A DNA stretch of 12,911 nucleotides from JANXUC01 sp043782485 (lineage in GTDB: Bacteria > Acidobacteriota > Terriglobia > Terriglobales > Acidobacteriaceae), in NCBI GenBank assembly GCA_043782485.1, contig JAYWAL010000092.1:1-12911 (forward strand), read 5' to 3'. A model generated the notes under the pieces. That model ran no database searches. It had not been told where the DNA came from and saw nothing but the letters and a program-made list of their open reading frames with translations. The translations under genes and the position numbers were made by a program. The number at the start of each line of letters is the position of its first letter. Within the stretch, counting starts at the first letter, position 1. Below, one piece after another: positions 1-5,915 of the stretch.

Positions 1-279
1 AAGTCAGGCTTGTACGGGCTTGAGAGTGCGGGTTTTCGGGGTTTCCAAAAAGGCTCTCCGGCAACCGGCGAGAATGGGGCTACCTTGCAACTCTTTGACG
101 CTGACGATCACGAGATTGAGATCCACGTGGCGACTGCGAACCCAACCCTCGCCCCCGTGACCCAAGCCGACCTGAATCGCATCCTGCAGACCCTGCGCCG
201 TATTGATGCTGCACCTGACCAAGGTGCGCAGTCGCCCCAACACGCAGCTTCCCCGCCGCCCTCAACGCGCCGGAGCTGA
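1..279 (+). CDS. 3' end of an unrecognised protein-coding gene (5' partial)
   Basis: An open frame runs in from the left edge (Lys-Ser-Gly-Leu-Tyr at bases 1-15) to a TGA at 277-279, giving about 92 visible residues. The first half looks like folded protein (GATLQLFDADDHEIEIHVA, then a predicted helix ADLNRILQTLRRI). The last 25 residues are a Pro/Ser/Gln/Arg-rich tail that is probably disordered. Codon use is typical of a GC-rich genome and favours this frame over the antisense one. It converges on the chemotaxis gene and their last 18 bases overlap. An internal TTG at 10 could be called a start, but nothing there looks like a ribosome binding site, so the gene most likely begins outside the window. 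I do not recognise the family and assign no function. Confidence 0.55.
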   Translation, partial: KSGLYGLESAGFRGFQKGSPATGENGATLQLFDADDHEIEIHVATANPTLAPVTQADLNRILQTLRRIDAAPDQGAQSPQHAASPPPSTRRS

Positions 280-2046
280 GAAGGCATCGTCCCCCCCGGA
301 ACTGGGGGGATCGTCGTATGGGCCTTCAATTTCACCGTGCAAGTAGGAGCCTGTCTCCACGCGTCCGTTCGGTTCATACCAGGGTTCGCAAGGAGTGGAT
401 TCTGCCTGCGCCCAGCGCACGTTGAACTTCCCGACAATTCTCTGCAACTCCACGGCCAGCGCTGAGAGTTCATGGACTGCGGTAGCCGACTCCTTGGCCC
501 CGGCCACCGTGCCCTGGGTGATAGCAGCAATCTGCTCGATATTGGCGCTGATCTCTTCGGTGGCAGCTTGCTGCGCAGCGGCGGCGCTGGCAATCGCCGT
601 AACCATGGTTCCGGCGGCTTCCGAAGTTTGAATGATCTGCTGCAAGGACGCGCCCGCCCGGGTGGTGGACGCGACGCCCAACTGGACTTGCTCGGTCCCG
701 GACTGAATCAGTTCCACAGCGCCCTGGGTCCCGGTCTGAATGTTCTGAATCATCTGTGCGATTTCCTTGGTGGCCCGGCGAGTGCGCTCGGCCAGTTTGC
801 GAACCTCATCGGCCACCACGGCGAAACCGCGGCCGTGTTCACCGGCGCGCGCAGCTTCAATGGCGGCGTTCAGGGCGAGCAGGTTCGTCTGGTCGGCAAT
901 GTCGTCAATCGTACCAATAATTTCTCCAATCTGGTGGCCGCTCTTGCCGAGTTCCTCGACCCGCTTGGCGGTCTGGGCCACTGAATCGGAGATGACACGC
1001 ATTTTGACCAACGTGTCTTCGACGATGACGCCGCCCTGGCGGGCCGTGTCCGCGGCTTTGCGGGAGGCGTCGGCGGCATGGCTGGAGTTTTCCGCGACTT
1101 CCGCCACGGTGGACGACATGCCCTGCATGGCTTGCGCTACCTGATCGGTGCGTCCCTTTTGGAACTCGGCACCCTGAGCCTGGGATGAGGCGTTGGCGGA
1201 AAGCTGCTCGCTGGCCGTGGCGATGCGCTCAATGCTGATGGACACCGAACCAATCATTTCGCGAAGGTTGGCTTGCATTTCGTTGATGCTGCGGGCCAAA
1301 TCCCCGATTTCATCGGCGGCGTGGAAGGGCAAGTCTTCATGGGTCAAGTCGCCGGCGGCGATTTTCCGCGCGACCAGCACCACGAGCTGAATCGGCCGCG
1401 CAATCAGGCGGGTGGTGAACATGGCCATAAACAAGCCCAGCGCCACCGTGAACAAGCTCATGGCCGCAACCCACCATAGGGAAGCTTGGTAGGTGCGGGT
1501 GCTGGCGGCGCTGGCATCGGTTGCCCCTTTTACTTTTAGGTCGAGGGTGGCCTGAACGTCATCCATGGCCTGGCTAAAATTACCTTGCGCGGTTCCCAGT
1601 ACCTCCGCGATGGCATTGGGTGTTTTGTTATCGCGGATCATGGCCAGGATGGTCTGGGTTTCGGCTCGGCACTGATCCACGTCCTGCTGGATGACGTCGA
1701 GCTGTTTCCGTTCGTCGACCGTTAAGGCCTGTGGTTTGAGTTCGGCGAGGGCTTTCTCGACCGCCGCCATCCCGGCATCCATGTTGGCCGTGCGCAGGCT
1801 GCGCTCGTCGGCATCGCCGGTAAACACGTAGGACATTTCCGATATGCGATAACGGAACAGCCCCGCCTTCAGATCGAAGAGACTCTTCATGGCGGGAATT
1901 CGATTCTGGGTGATGTCAACCGTGGCTTTGTGCACAGCGGCCAACTGTGCCAACGCGAACACCGCCAGCAGGACCGTCAACGTCAGGACGCTGATGAAAG
2001 AAAGCAACTGTTTGGTGCCTAATTTTCGGTCCAGGAACCACTTCAC
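262..2046 (-). CDS. Methyl-accepting chemotaxis protein (4-helix-bundle sensor, HAMP, signalling domain)
   Basis: A 594-residue transmembrane chemoreceptor that would signal through CheW/CheA to the flagellar motor. Order: TM helix about 14-37, periplasmic helical sensor about 38-188 (the size of a four-helix-bundle ligand domain, no Cache/PAS signature seen), TM helix about 189-212, HAMP about 213-266, cytoplasmic coiled coil about 280-540. The conserved hairpin tip is plain at about 379-404 (IDDIADQTNLLALNAAIEAA then RAGEHGRGFAVVADEVRKLA). Methylation-helix sequence such as AATEEISANIEQI lies near 494-507. The start is GTG at 2046, chosen because GGGAGGA sits 5 nt upstream and the first TM follows directly. 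The C-terminus has no NWETF-type CheR/CheB tether; it ends in an acidic, Gly/Pro-rich tail of about 45 residues. The ligand cannot be told from sequence. Confidence 0.96.
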   Translation of the reverse strand: MKWFLDRKLGTKQLLSFISVLTLTVLLAVFALAQLAAVHKATVDITQNRIPAMKSLFDLKAGLFRYRISEMSYVFTGDADERSLRTANMDAGMAAVEKALAELKPQALTVDERKQLDVIQQDVDQCRAETQTILAMIRDNKTPNAIAEVLGTAQGNFSQAMDDVQATLDLKVKGATDASAASTRTYQASLWWVAAMSLFTVALGLFMAMFTTRLIARPIQLVVLVARKIAAGDLTHEDLPFHAADEIGDLARSINEMQANLREMIGSVSISIERIATASEQLSANASSQAQGAEFQKGRTDQVAQAMQGMSSTVAEVAENSSHAADASRKAADTARQGGVIVEDTLVKMRVISDSVAQTAKRVEELGKSGHQIGEIIGTIDDIADQTNLLALNAAIEAARAGEHGRGFAVVADEVRKLAERTRRATKEIAQMIQNIQTGTQGAVELIQSGTEQVQLGVASTTRAGASLQQIIQTSEAAGTMVTAIASAAAAQQAATEEISANIEQIAAITQGTVAGAKESATAVHELSALAVELQRIVGKFNVRWAQAESTPCEPWYEPNGRVETGSYLHGEIEGPYDDPPSSGGDDAFSAPAR

Positions 2047-2114
2047 GTTGATCCTCCCTGAAGCCCCGCCTCAGCCCGGCCATCCGCGGGCGGAAACAGG
2101 ACCCTCCAGGTAAG

Positions 2115-2141
2115 CTATCGGCAGGAAATGTAAATACAGCA
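2115..2141 (-). promoter_or_regulatory. Possible sigma-28 (FliA)-type promoter of the chemotaxis gene
   Basis: On the minus strand GCCGATAG (2122-2115) matches the FliA -10 GCCGATAA at 7 of 8 positions and lies about 70 nt upstream of the GTG start. Eleven bases further upstream, TGCTGTAT (2141-2134) matches the -35 TAAAGTTT at only 4 of 8. The -10 is good and the -35 poor, so this is suggestive. Chemoreceptor genes are classic FliA targets, and a much better FliA site lies at 2513-2539. Confidence 0.35.
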
Positions 2142-2154
2142 GGTGGGTGGGATG

Positions 2155-2173
2155 GCGCGGGACGATCCCGCGC
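2155..2173 (-). terminator. Strong GC hairpin, possible terminator/processing structure
   Basis: Perfect 8-bp stem GCGCGGGA / TCCCGCGC with a 3-nt loop, lying 75 nt downstream of the stop of the FlgM-like small gene and upstream of the chemotaxis gene. There is no T-run on the minus strand, so intrinsic termination is not certain. It could separate the small-gene transcript from the chemotaxis transcript. Confidence 0.3.
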
Positions 2174-2247
2174 AAAAGCAGTCCCGTGCGGGGATTGGGA
2201 ATCACCGCGAGGCTTACCCGCGCTGGCGAATCGAGAGCGAAATCCGT

Positions 2248-2493
2248 TTACTTGCTGTCGCCGTCGTGGGCGCGGTCGCCAGCGGAGGCCGACTGTTTGG
2301 CAAGCGCCGCCGCGCTAATGGTGACTCGATCCTGCGGCACTCGATCCTTCGGCACTCGATCCTGCGGCACTCTGCCCTGCGGAGCCGCTGCCGACTGGCT
2401 TGCTAGCGCTGGATTCCTTTGTGCGCTGTCGGTCGCCTCAATTTTCTGCACAGCCGCGCTGGCATGCACGGCACGGATGGGGTCAATGGCCAT
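2248..2493 (-). CDS. Small FlgM-like protein lacking the usual C-terminal anti-sigma half
   Basis: An 81-residue Ala/Ser/Gln-rich protein without TM or signal peptide, probably disordered. The ATG at 2493 has a near-ideal ribosome binding site (GGAGGTG, 5 nt spacing). The start MAIDPIRAVHASAAVQKIEA and the later RVTISAAALAKQ resemble, in order, the beginning of FlgM as I recall it (MSID...VQTRETSD...VTLSDAQAKL). FlgM proteins then carry a helical sigma-28-binding half, but this one ends about 15 residues after the VTIS motif. Translating the downstream DNA in the other two frames did not restore such a domain, so a simple frameshift is not apparent. Residues 37-57 are four copies of a five-residue repeat (RVPQD). 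It lies 48 nt behind the upstream small gene and has its own FliA-type promoter. The FlgM link is by short motif only; it may be an unrelated flagellar-regulon protein. Confidence 0.72.
   Translation of the reverse strand: MAIDPIRAVHASAAVQKIEATDSAQRNPALASQSAAAPQGRVPQDRVPKDRVPQDRVTISAAALAKQSASAGDRAHDGDSK
2324..2383 (-). repeat. Four tandem 15-bp units inside the small FlgM-like gene
   Basis: Plus-strand units actcgatcctgcggc (2324-2338), actcgatccttcggc (2339-2353), actcgatcctgcggc (2354-2368) and a degenerate fourth, actctgccctgcgga (2369-2383). Units 1 and 3 are identical and unit 2 differs by one base. Fifteen bases equal five codons, so copy-number change keeps the frame. The minus strand encodes GRVPQDRVPKDRVPQDRV. 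Confidence 0.92.
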
Positions 2494-2512
2494 AAAAGCA
2501 CCTCCACCCCAT

Positions 2513-2539
2513 CCATCGGCCCATTCGCATAAAACTTTA
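2513..2539 (-). promoter_or_regulatory. Sigma-28 (FliA) promoter of the small FlgM-like gene
   Basis: Read on the minus strand: TAAAGTTT (2539-2532), 11 nt, GCCGATGG (2520-2513). The enteric FliA consensus is TAAAGTTT, N11, GCCGATAA, so the -35 is perfect, the spacing exact and the -10 is 6 of 8. It fills most of the 48-nt gap after the upstream stop codon. Transcription would begin near 2506, just before the GGAGGTG at 2505-2499. Among bacterial promoters this is quite a specific signature. Confidence 0.7.
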
Positions 2540-2541
2540 GG

Positions 2542-2994
2542 CTAGGCCGAGACCCTCAGCCCGCCCGCTACCGGCACCGGGCCTCCGCCTAAATCCGGAA
2601 CCGCTCCATACAGGCGAAAGTCTTGCAGCAACGACGTGTAGCTTCGCTGCGCCGCGGACACATTGCCCAACTGCAAACTCTGACCCAGCTGCGCCAGCAG
2701 TTGCGCAATCCCAGGCCGACCGCCCGGAGTACCGTCAAGATCCTGCGACCCGACCTGCCCTCCCAAACCCACCTGCGCTCCCAAGCCATGGCGAGGCTGC
2801 CGCGCGGCTCCCACGCCGCCGGACAACTCCGGTTCCAATACCTTGAAATCCGCTCGCGCCGCGGAAAGGCTCCCGCTCCGCAGGTCTTTTCCCAACTGCT
2901 GAAATTCCTGTTCCGCTTGTTGAATGCTGTTATGACCCTTCGGGGCAAACGCCCCGGAGAAAAAACTCGTGGCTGCAATTCCGGCGACCGACAT
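2542..2994 (-). CDS. Small two-repeat helical protein of unknown function
   Basis: A 150-residue protein. The ATG at 2994 is preferred: GGAG lies 8 nt upstream, and the residues before it (open back to a GTG at 3156) are translated from palindromes and a probable promoter. The N-terminus MSVAGIAATSFFSGAFAPKG is followed by two copies of one helical-hairpin motif: EFQQLGKDLRSGSLSAARAD (about residues 31-50) and LAQLGQSLQLGNVSAAQRSY (about 104-123). They are separated by a Gly/Gln-rich linker containing GLGAQVGLGGQVG. I recall the F-QQLG-L-SG-LSAAQ-DF-L motif from uncharacterised small acidobacterial and proteobacterial proteins, and know of no proven function. No TM segment or clear signal peptide; the short hydrophobic N-terminus is Gly/Ala-rich. 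It is the first gene of a two-gene unit with the FlgM-like gene and has a sigma-54-type promoter upstream. Confidence 0.82.
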   Translation of the reverse strand: MSVAGIAATSFFSGAFAPKGHNSIQQAEQEFQQLGKDLRSGSLSAARADFKVLEPELSGGVGAARQPRHGLGAQVGLGGQVGSQDLDGTPGGRPGIAQLLAQLGQSLQLGNVSAAQRSYTSLLQDFRLYGAVPDLGGGPVPVAGGLRVSA

Positions 2995-3042
2995 GGCTCC
3001 CACTCCTATTCTGTGAGCTGAACTCACTTGCGGAAGTCTTTG

Positions 3043-3059
3043 TGCAAATTCATGGCCAA
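3043..3059 (-). promoter_or_regulatory. Sigma-54-type -24/-12 promoter of the two-repeat protein gene
   Basis: Minus strand TTGGCCATGAATTTGCA (3059-3043). The invariant GG and GC dinucleotides are separated by exactly 10 nt, and the -12 side TTTGCA fits the TTGCW consensus. The -24 side TTGGCC differs from TTGGCA at the last position. Transcription would begin near 3032, leaving about 38 nt of leader before the ATG at 2994. Inverted repeats just upstream (attca-gt-tgaat at 3064-3075, and 3092-3121) could bind the enhancer-binding protein such a promoter needs. Confidence 0.5.
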
Positions 3060-3091
3060 TTGATTCAGTTGAATTTGTCATCCCGACCGGA

Positions 3092-3121
3092 GCAGAATCG
3101 CCGGTTTTCAGGCGATTCTGC
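3092..3121. repeat. Perfect 11-bp inverted repeat with 8-nt loop
   Basis: Arms gcagaatcgcc (3092-3102) and ggcgattctgc (3111-3121) are exact reverse complements around ggttttca. It lies 35-60 nt upstream of the sigma-54-type promoter, on its upstream side. It may be an activator-binding site or the stem-loop of a dispersed intergenic repeat. There is no T-run on either side, so an intrinsic terminator is unlikely. Confidence 0.8.
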
Positions 3122-3174
3122 GAAGTGGAGGGACCTGCTTTTGACCCGAGAAACACTGAATTAGAGTCTGCCTA

Positions 3175-3222
3175 GGCAAGAACGACCCTAGGCCCCGAGC
3201 CGTCCGCTCGGCAGCTCTTGCC
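3175..3222 (-). terminator. Nested stem-loop just after the TonB-receptor stop codon
   Basis: Outer arms ggcaaga (3175-3181) and tcttgcc (3216-3222) enclose an inner perfect hairpin ccgagc-cgtcc-gctcgg (3195-3211). The structure begins 4 nt after the receptor stop codon (minus strand), the place for a transcription terminator or a 3'-end stabilising fold. It has no T-run, so a Rho-independent mechanism is not certain. Confidence 0.4.
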
Positions 3223-3225
3223 CGG

Positions 3226-5592
3226 CTACCGCCCCCGGAAATGGAACGTCAGCCGCCCCGTGAACTCCCGCGGTCGGCCCACATGCGTCCCTGAAAAAAT
3301 GCTGCGAAAATTGTACAAATACAATCGGTCCGTAAGATTATTCACCCCAAATTGCAGTGAAACCGGGTGTTGCGATTCCTTGAACAGCTCGTACCCAGCC
3401 GCCAGGTTGAACAACGTCCGCGGCTTAATTCGTCCGCGGTTGAAGTCCAGTTCCGCGGCAATGCGCGGATCAATTTCCCCGCTAGTGGCGTCGCCGGGAT
3501 CGATTTCCGAAGGCACGCCGCTATCAAACCGTCCGGTGAACGTGGTCCAGAGTCCCGACTTTCGCGCGTAAGTCACGCCAAACTGGCCTTCGTTGCGCTC
3601 GTCCTGGTCGCCGGGAAATCTCAAATTCGGAATCAGCTGATTGCCCGAACCAATCGGCAACCCGCCCGTGACGGGCGTGGTTCCGATCGCCTTCGAATTG
3701 GCGTAGCTCAGGTAGCCGCCGAGGCCGTGGTAGGCCCGCACATCGAGGCGGGCCTCGAGGCCGCGTACATCCCCGCGCGCAATGGTCAGCGGGAAAACGA
3801 TTCCGGTCTCCAGGAACTGCTCATCGTCGGGAAAGTTGCGGGCGTTCTTGACGTAGCGCGTCAGATCCAGGCGAATGTGCCTGGTAATCTGCTGTTGCAA
3901 TCCTAGTTCGTAAACGTTTTGCCACTCGGGCGGAACCGGACGGTACGGCGTCCCCGGCGGAAGAAACACTTTCGCTTCCGGTGCCGAGGCCAGCAGCAGG
4001 TTCTCAATTGCGGGAGTTTGGAACATACGGTTGTACGACGCGCGCACTACCGTTCCTGTCTTCTCGAAATAATAAGCCACGCCCACGCGCGGGCTGGCCG
4101 CGGCATTCTTGGCCAGCAAACTATACTTGTCGAGCCGCAGACCAAAATCCAGCGTCAAATGCCGGATGCGGATGCGATCCTGCCCGTAGCCGCCCAGTTC
4201 ATAGCCGCTGCGCTTGCTGTGAAAGCGGAACGGGTTGTCGAGAGGAAACTGCGACGCCGGATTCGTTGGATCGGTCAGAATCGCGGGATCCGTGGCCGCC
4301 AAAACAAAATTCTCGCCCAATCCCAGACGGTGGCCCTGCACCCCGAACTTTAAGGAATGACGCCCCCATTCGTGGCTCAGACTGGCATGTGCGCCCTCCG
4401 TCTCCGTGCGGTCGTGCACGCCGACGAAATATGGCGTGCCGGTCTGATTTGGATCGAGGAAACGCCCAATGCTGGCTCGACGGTACACAAGAATTTCGCT
4501 CAGCGTGTTGTTGCTCAACAGATGAGTCCAACCCAGGGACTCAGAGTCGTCTCGGCGCTCCTGGCGCTGCTTTTGCCCCGCATCCTGCTGGTCTTGCGTA
4601 TTCGCCACCTGAAAATCTGTGCCGTTGGTGGAAAGATTCAAGTGGAGAGAATCACGCTCAGTTGGCGCAAAATCAAAACGCGTGAATACCTGCGCCGCCC
4701 CACCCGCGTTGTGTACGCTGACGATTTGCGGAGGATCGAGATAGCGCCGCGTCCGGTTCGTCTGCGAACTCAGGAACACGCCAACCTTCTTGTGCAGATT
4801 GCCGCTGACCTCCAGATTCGCCCCGCCACTATCAAACGACCCTCCAAATAGTGAAACGGACCCATTCCACGGCGCGTTCAAGCCGGACTTCGTATCTACG
4901 GTGACAACCGCTGACGTCCGCCCGGCAAACTCCGCGGGAAGGTTCCCGGTCACAATGTCCGACGAATGCAAGTCGTCTTCATCGAGCGCCGTCGAAAACA
5001 CGCCTGACATGTTCTCGAAAATGGGCACGCCATCGACCACATACTGCACCTGACCCTCCGAGCCGCGCACATGCAAGCGTCCGTTCTCTTCCGGAACAAC
5101 CCCTGGCACGGACTCCAGCAAACTCGACAACGCGACCTGCGGCTGCGTGCTCGGACTGCGTTCGACTTCTTCCTCTTCAATGTCATGATGCGTGGTCGTC
5201 GATGCCGTTTCCAGCAGCGGCGCGCGTTCGGTCACCACCACGGACTCTTTCGTTTGCGACACCACCAATTGCAGATTCAGAGTCAGCGGCACGCTCGACT
5301 TCAGGTGCTCGGTGCGGATGGCTGGCTGGAAGCCCCGCGCCTCAGCCGTCAGCGTGAACTGCGCAAAGGGCACGCTATTAAAAGCGTAGCGCCCCTGCTC
5401 GTCCGCCACAGTGGTCACGGAATAACCGGAAAGCTGGCTCCCCAGCCGCACAATGGCATGGGCCATAACAGCCCCGCTAGGGTCGGTCACCGCTCCACGC
5501 ACTGTTCCCACCCCGGCAACGGCCACGCCCGACAACACAAGCAGTGCGACGATCACAACCAGACTCCGGCGCCACAATTTCAAAACGTACAT
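3226..5592 (-). CDS. TonB-dependent outer-membrane receptor with carboxypeptidase-regulatory-like domain
   Basis: A 788-residue outer-membrane protein, presumably taking up a substrate with TonB/ExbBD energy. Signal peptide 1-26 (basic LWRRS, hydrophobic core, cut near AVA-GVG). A beta-sandwich of the CarboxypepD_reg/Oar-like type spans about 29-113 (VRGAVTDPSGAVMAHAIVRL ... DEQGRYAFNSVPFAQFTLTA). The linker VVVTERAPLLETAST follows, then a plug at about 145-236 (LSSLLESVPGV, HVRGSEGQVQYVVDGVPI, TSAVVTVDTKSG), and a barrel ending in the aromatic strand TGRLTFHFRGR. The start at 5592 is supported by GGAGAGG 4 nt upstream and the signal peptide right after it. At 788 residues it is shorter than the roughly 1000-1200-residue Oar-like receptors common in acidobacteria, but plug and barrel look complete. 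No transport partner is adjacent, so the substrate is unknown. Its upstream region is unusually rich in repeats and may be its control region. Confidence 0.95.
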   Translation of the reverse strand: MYVLKLWRRSLVVIVALLVLSGVAVAGVGTVRGAVTDPSGAVMAHAIVRLGSQLSGYSVTTVADEQGRYAFNSVPFAQFTLTAEARGFQPAIRTEHLKSSVPLTLNLQLVVSQTKESVVVTERAPLLETASTTTHHDIEEEEVERSPSTQPQVALSSLLESVPGVVPEENGRLHVRGSEGQVQYVVDGVPIFENMSGVFSTALDEDDLHSSDIVTGNLPAEFAGRTSAVVTVDTKSGLNAPWNGSVSLFGGSFDSGGANLEVSGNLHKKVGVFLSSQTNRTRRYLDPPQIVSVHNAGGAAQVFTRFDFAPTERDSLHLNLSTNGTDFQVANTQDQQDAGQKQRQERRDDSESLGWTHLLSNNTLSEILVYRRASIGRFLDPNQTGTPYFVGVHDRTETEGAHASLSHEWGRHSLKFGVQGHRLGLGENFVLAATDPAILTDPTNPASQFPLDNPFRFHSKRSGYELGGYGQDRIRIRHLTLDFGLRLDKYSLLAKNAAASPRVGVAYYFEKTGTVVRASYNRMFQTPAIENLLLASAPEAKVFLPPGTPYRPVPPEWQNVYELGLQQQITRHIRLDLTRYVKNARNFPDDEQFLETGIVFPLTIARGDVRGLEARLDVRAYHGLGGYLSYANSKAIGTTPVTGGLPIGSGNQLIPNLRFPGDQDERNEGQFGVTYARKSGLWTTFTGRFDSGVPSEIDPGDATSGEIDPRIAAELDFNRGRIKPRTLFNLAAGYELFKESQHPVSLQFGVNNLTDRLYLYNFRSIFSGTHVGRPREFTGRLTFHFRGR

Positions 5593-5627
5593 GCAACCTC
5601 TCCGTCTCCCGCCAACATTCTAAAGCT

Positions 5628-5696
5628 CACTTCTCAGAACGCATTTCTGAAAGCGCATTTCGGAAGCCGCATCCCGAATGCGCATCCCTCAAGACG
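5628..5696 (-). repeat. Five 14-bp tandem units upstream of the TonB receptor
   Basis: Plus-strand units: CACTTCTCAGAACG (5628), CATTTCTGAAAGCG (5642), CATTTCGGAAGCCG (5656), CATCCCGAATGCG (5670, one base shorter) and CATCCCTCAAGACG (5683). The first three have a palindromic TTC-N1/N3-GAA core and the last two are diverged. The array ends 36 nt before the receptor ATG, so it lies in the promoter or the 5' leader. Repeated regulator-binding sites are one reading; simple slippage-derived DNA is another. Confidence 0.75.
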
Positions 5697-5720
5697 AAAG
5701 CTCCGAAAAATAACTCGTCA

Positions 5721-5744
5721 GTTATTAACGTATTCGTTAATAAC
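5721..5744. promoter_or_regulatory. Perfect AT-rich palindrome, candidate operator
   Basis: Arms GTTATTAACG (5721-5730) and CGTTAATAAC (5735-5744) are exact reverse complements around TATT. It lies 129 nt upstream of the receptor start and 254 nt upstream of the ABC-F start, inside a local AT-rich patch. Symmetry, arm length and position fit a dimeric repressor or activator site for the receptor. No regulator gene lies directly next to it, so the binding protein is unknown. Confidence 0.6.
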
Positions 5745-5847
5745 GAAATATGCATAAATCACAGGGAAAACAGATTCGAATCGGGGCAAGGGCTTCAGCC
5801 CTCCCGGCTTGAACCCGTAAGCCTAATCCAGCTCTTCGCACGAAGCA

Positions 5848-5875
5848 TTGCTGTATCTTAAAAGTTCTGTAAATT
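5848..5875 (+). promoter_or_regulatory. Weak candidate sigma-70 promoter for the ABC-F gene
   Basis: TTGCTG (5848-5853), 16 nt, TAAATT (5870-5875) resembles -35/-10 elements. It would give a leader of about 115 nt spanning the hairpins and the 18-bp repeat. A TATACT at 5957-5962 is an alternative -10 without a recognisable -35. Confidence 0.25.
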
Positions 5876-5877
5876 CC

Positions 5878-5915
5878 GTTGCCAGGACGCAACCGATTGC
5901 ACCGTTTTGGGTGCA
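5878..5915 (+). other. Two consecutive hairpins in the presumed ABC-F leader
   Basis: gttgc / gcaac (5878-5882 with 5889-5893) is followed 4 nt later by the perfect 6-bp hairpin tgcacc / ggtgca (5898-5903 with 5910-5915) around a gttttg loop. They lie 83-120 nt before the ABC-F start. Structured leaders are known for some ABC-F resistance genes; whether these fold or act here is unknown. Confidence 0.4.

Noticed and set aside
2248..2260. Frameshift that would restore a FlgM C-terminal domain
   Set aside because: The other two frames downstream of the stop codon were read. One stops after about 11 codons and the other gives Pro/Arg-rich sequence without FlgM-like helices.
2143..2545. Plus-strand open frames over the small FlgM-like gene, one encoding repeated SILRH
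   Set aside because: The repeat appears in any frame because the DNA is repetitive. The minus strand has a FliA promoter, a good ribosome binding site and FlgM-like motifs; the plus strand has none.
2995..3156. Upstream extension of the two-repeat protein to a GTG at 3156
   Set aside because: The extension is made of palindromic DNA and the sigma-54-type promoter, and the ATG at 2994 has a good ribosome binding site.
5628..5696. CRISPR-like array
   Set aside because: The 14-bp units are contiguous without spacers and too short and degenerate for CRISPR repeats; no cas gene is present.
3981..5757. Two long plus-strand open frames (3981-4685 and 5071-5757) opposite the TonB receptor
   Set aside because: Both lie antisense to the receptor's plug and barrel, have low-complexity Arg/Gln/His-rich translations and no family resemblance.
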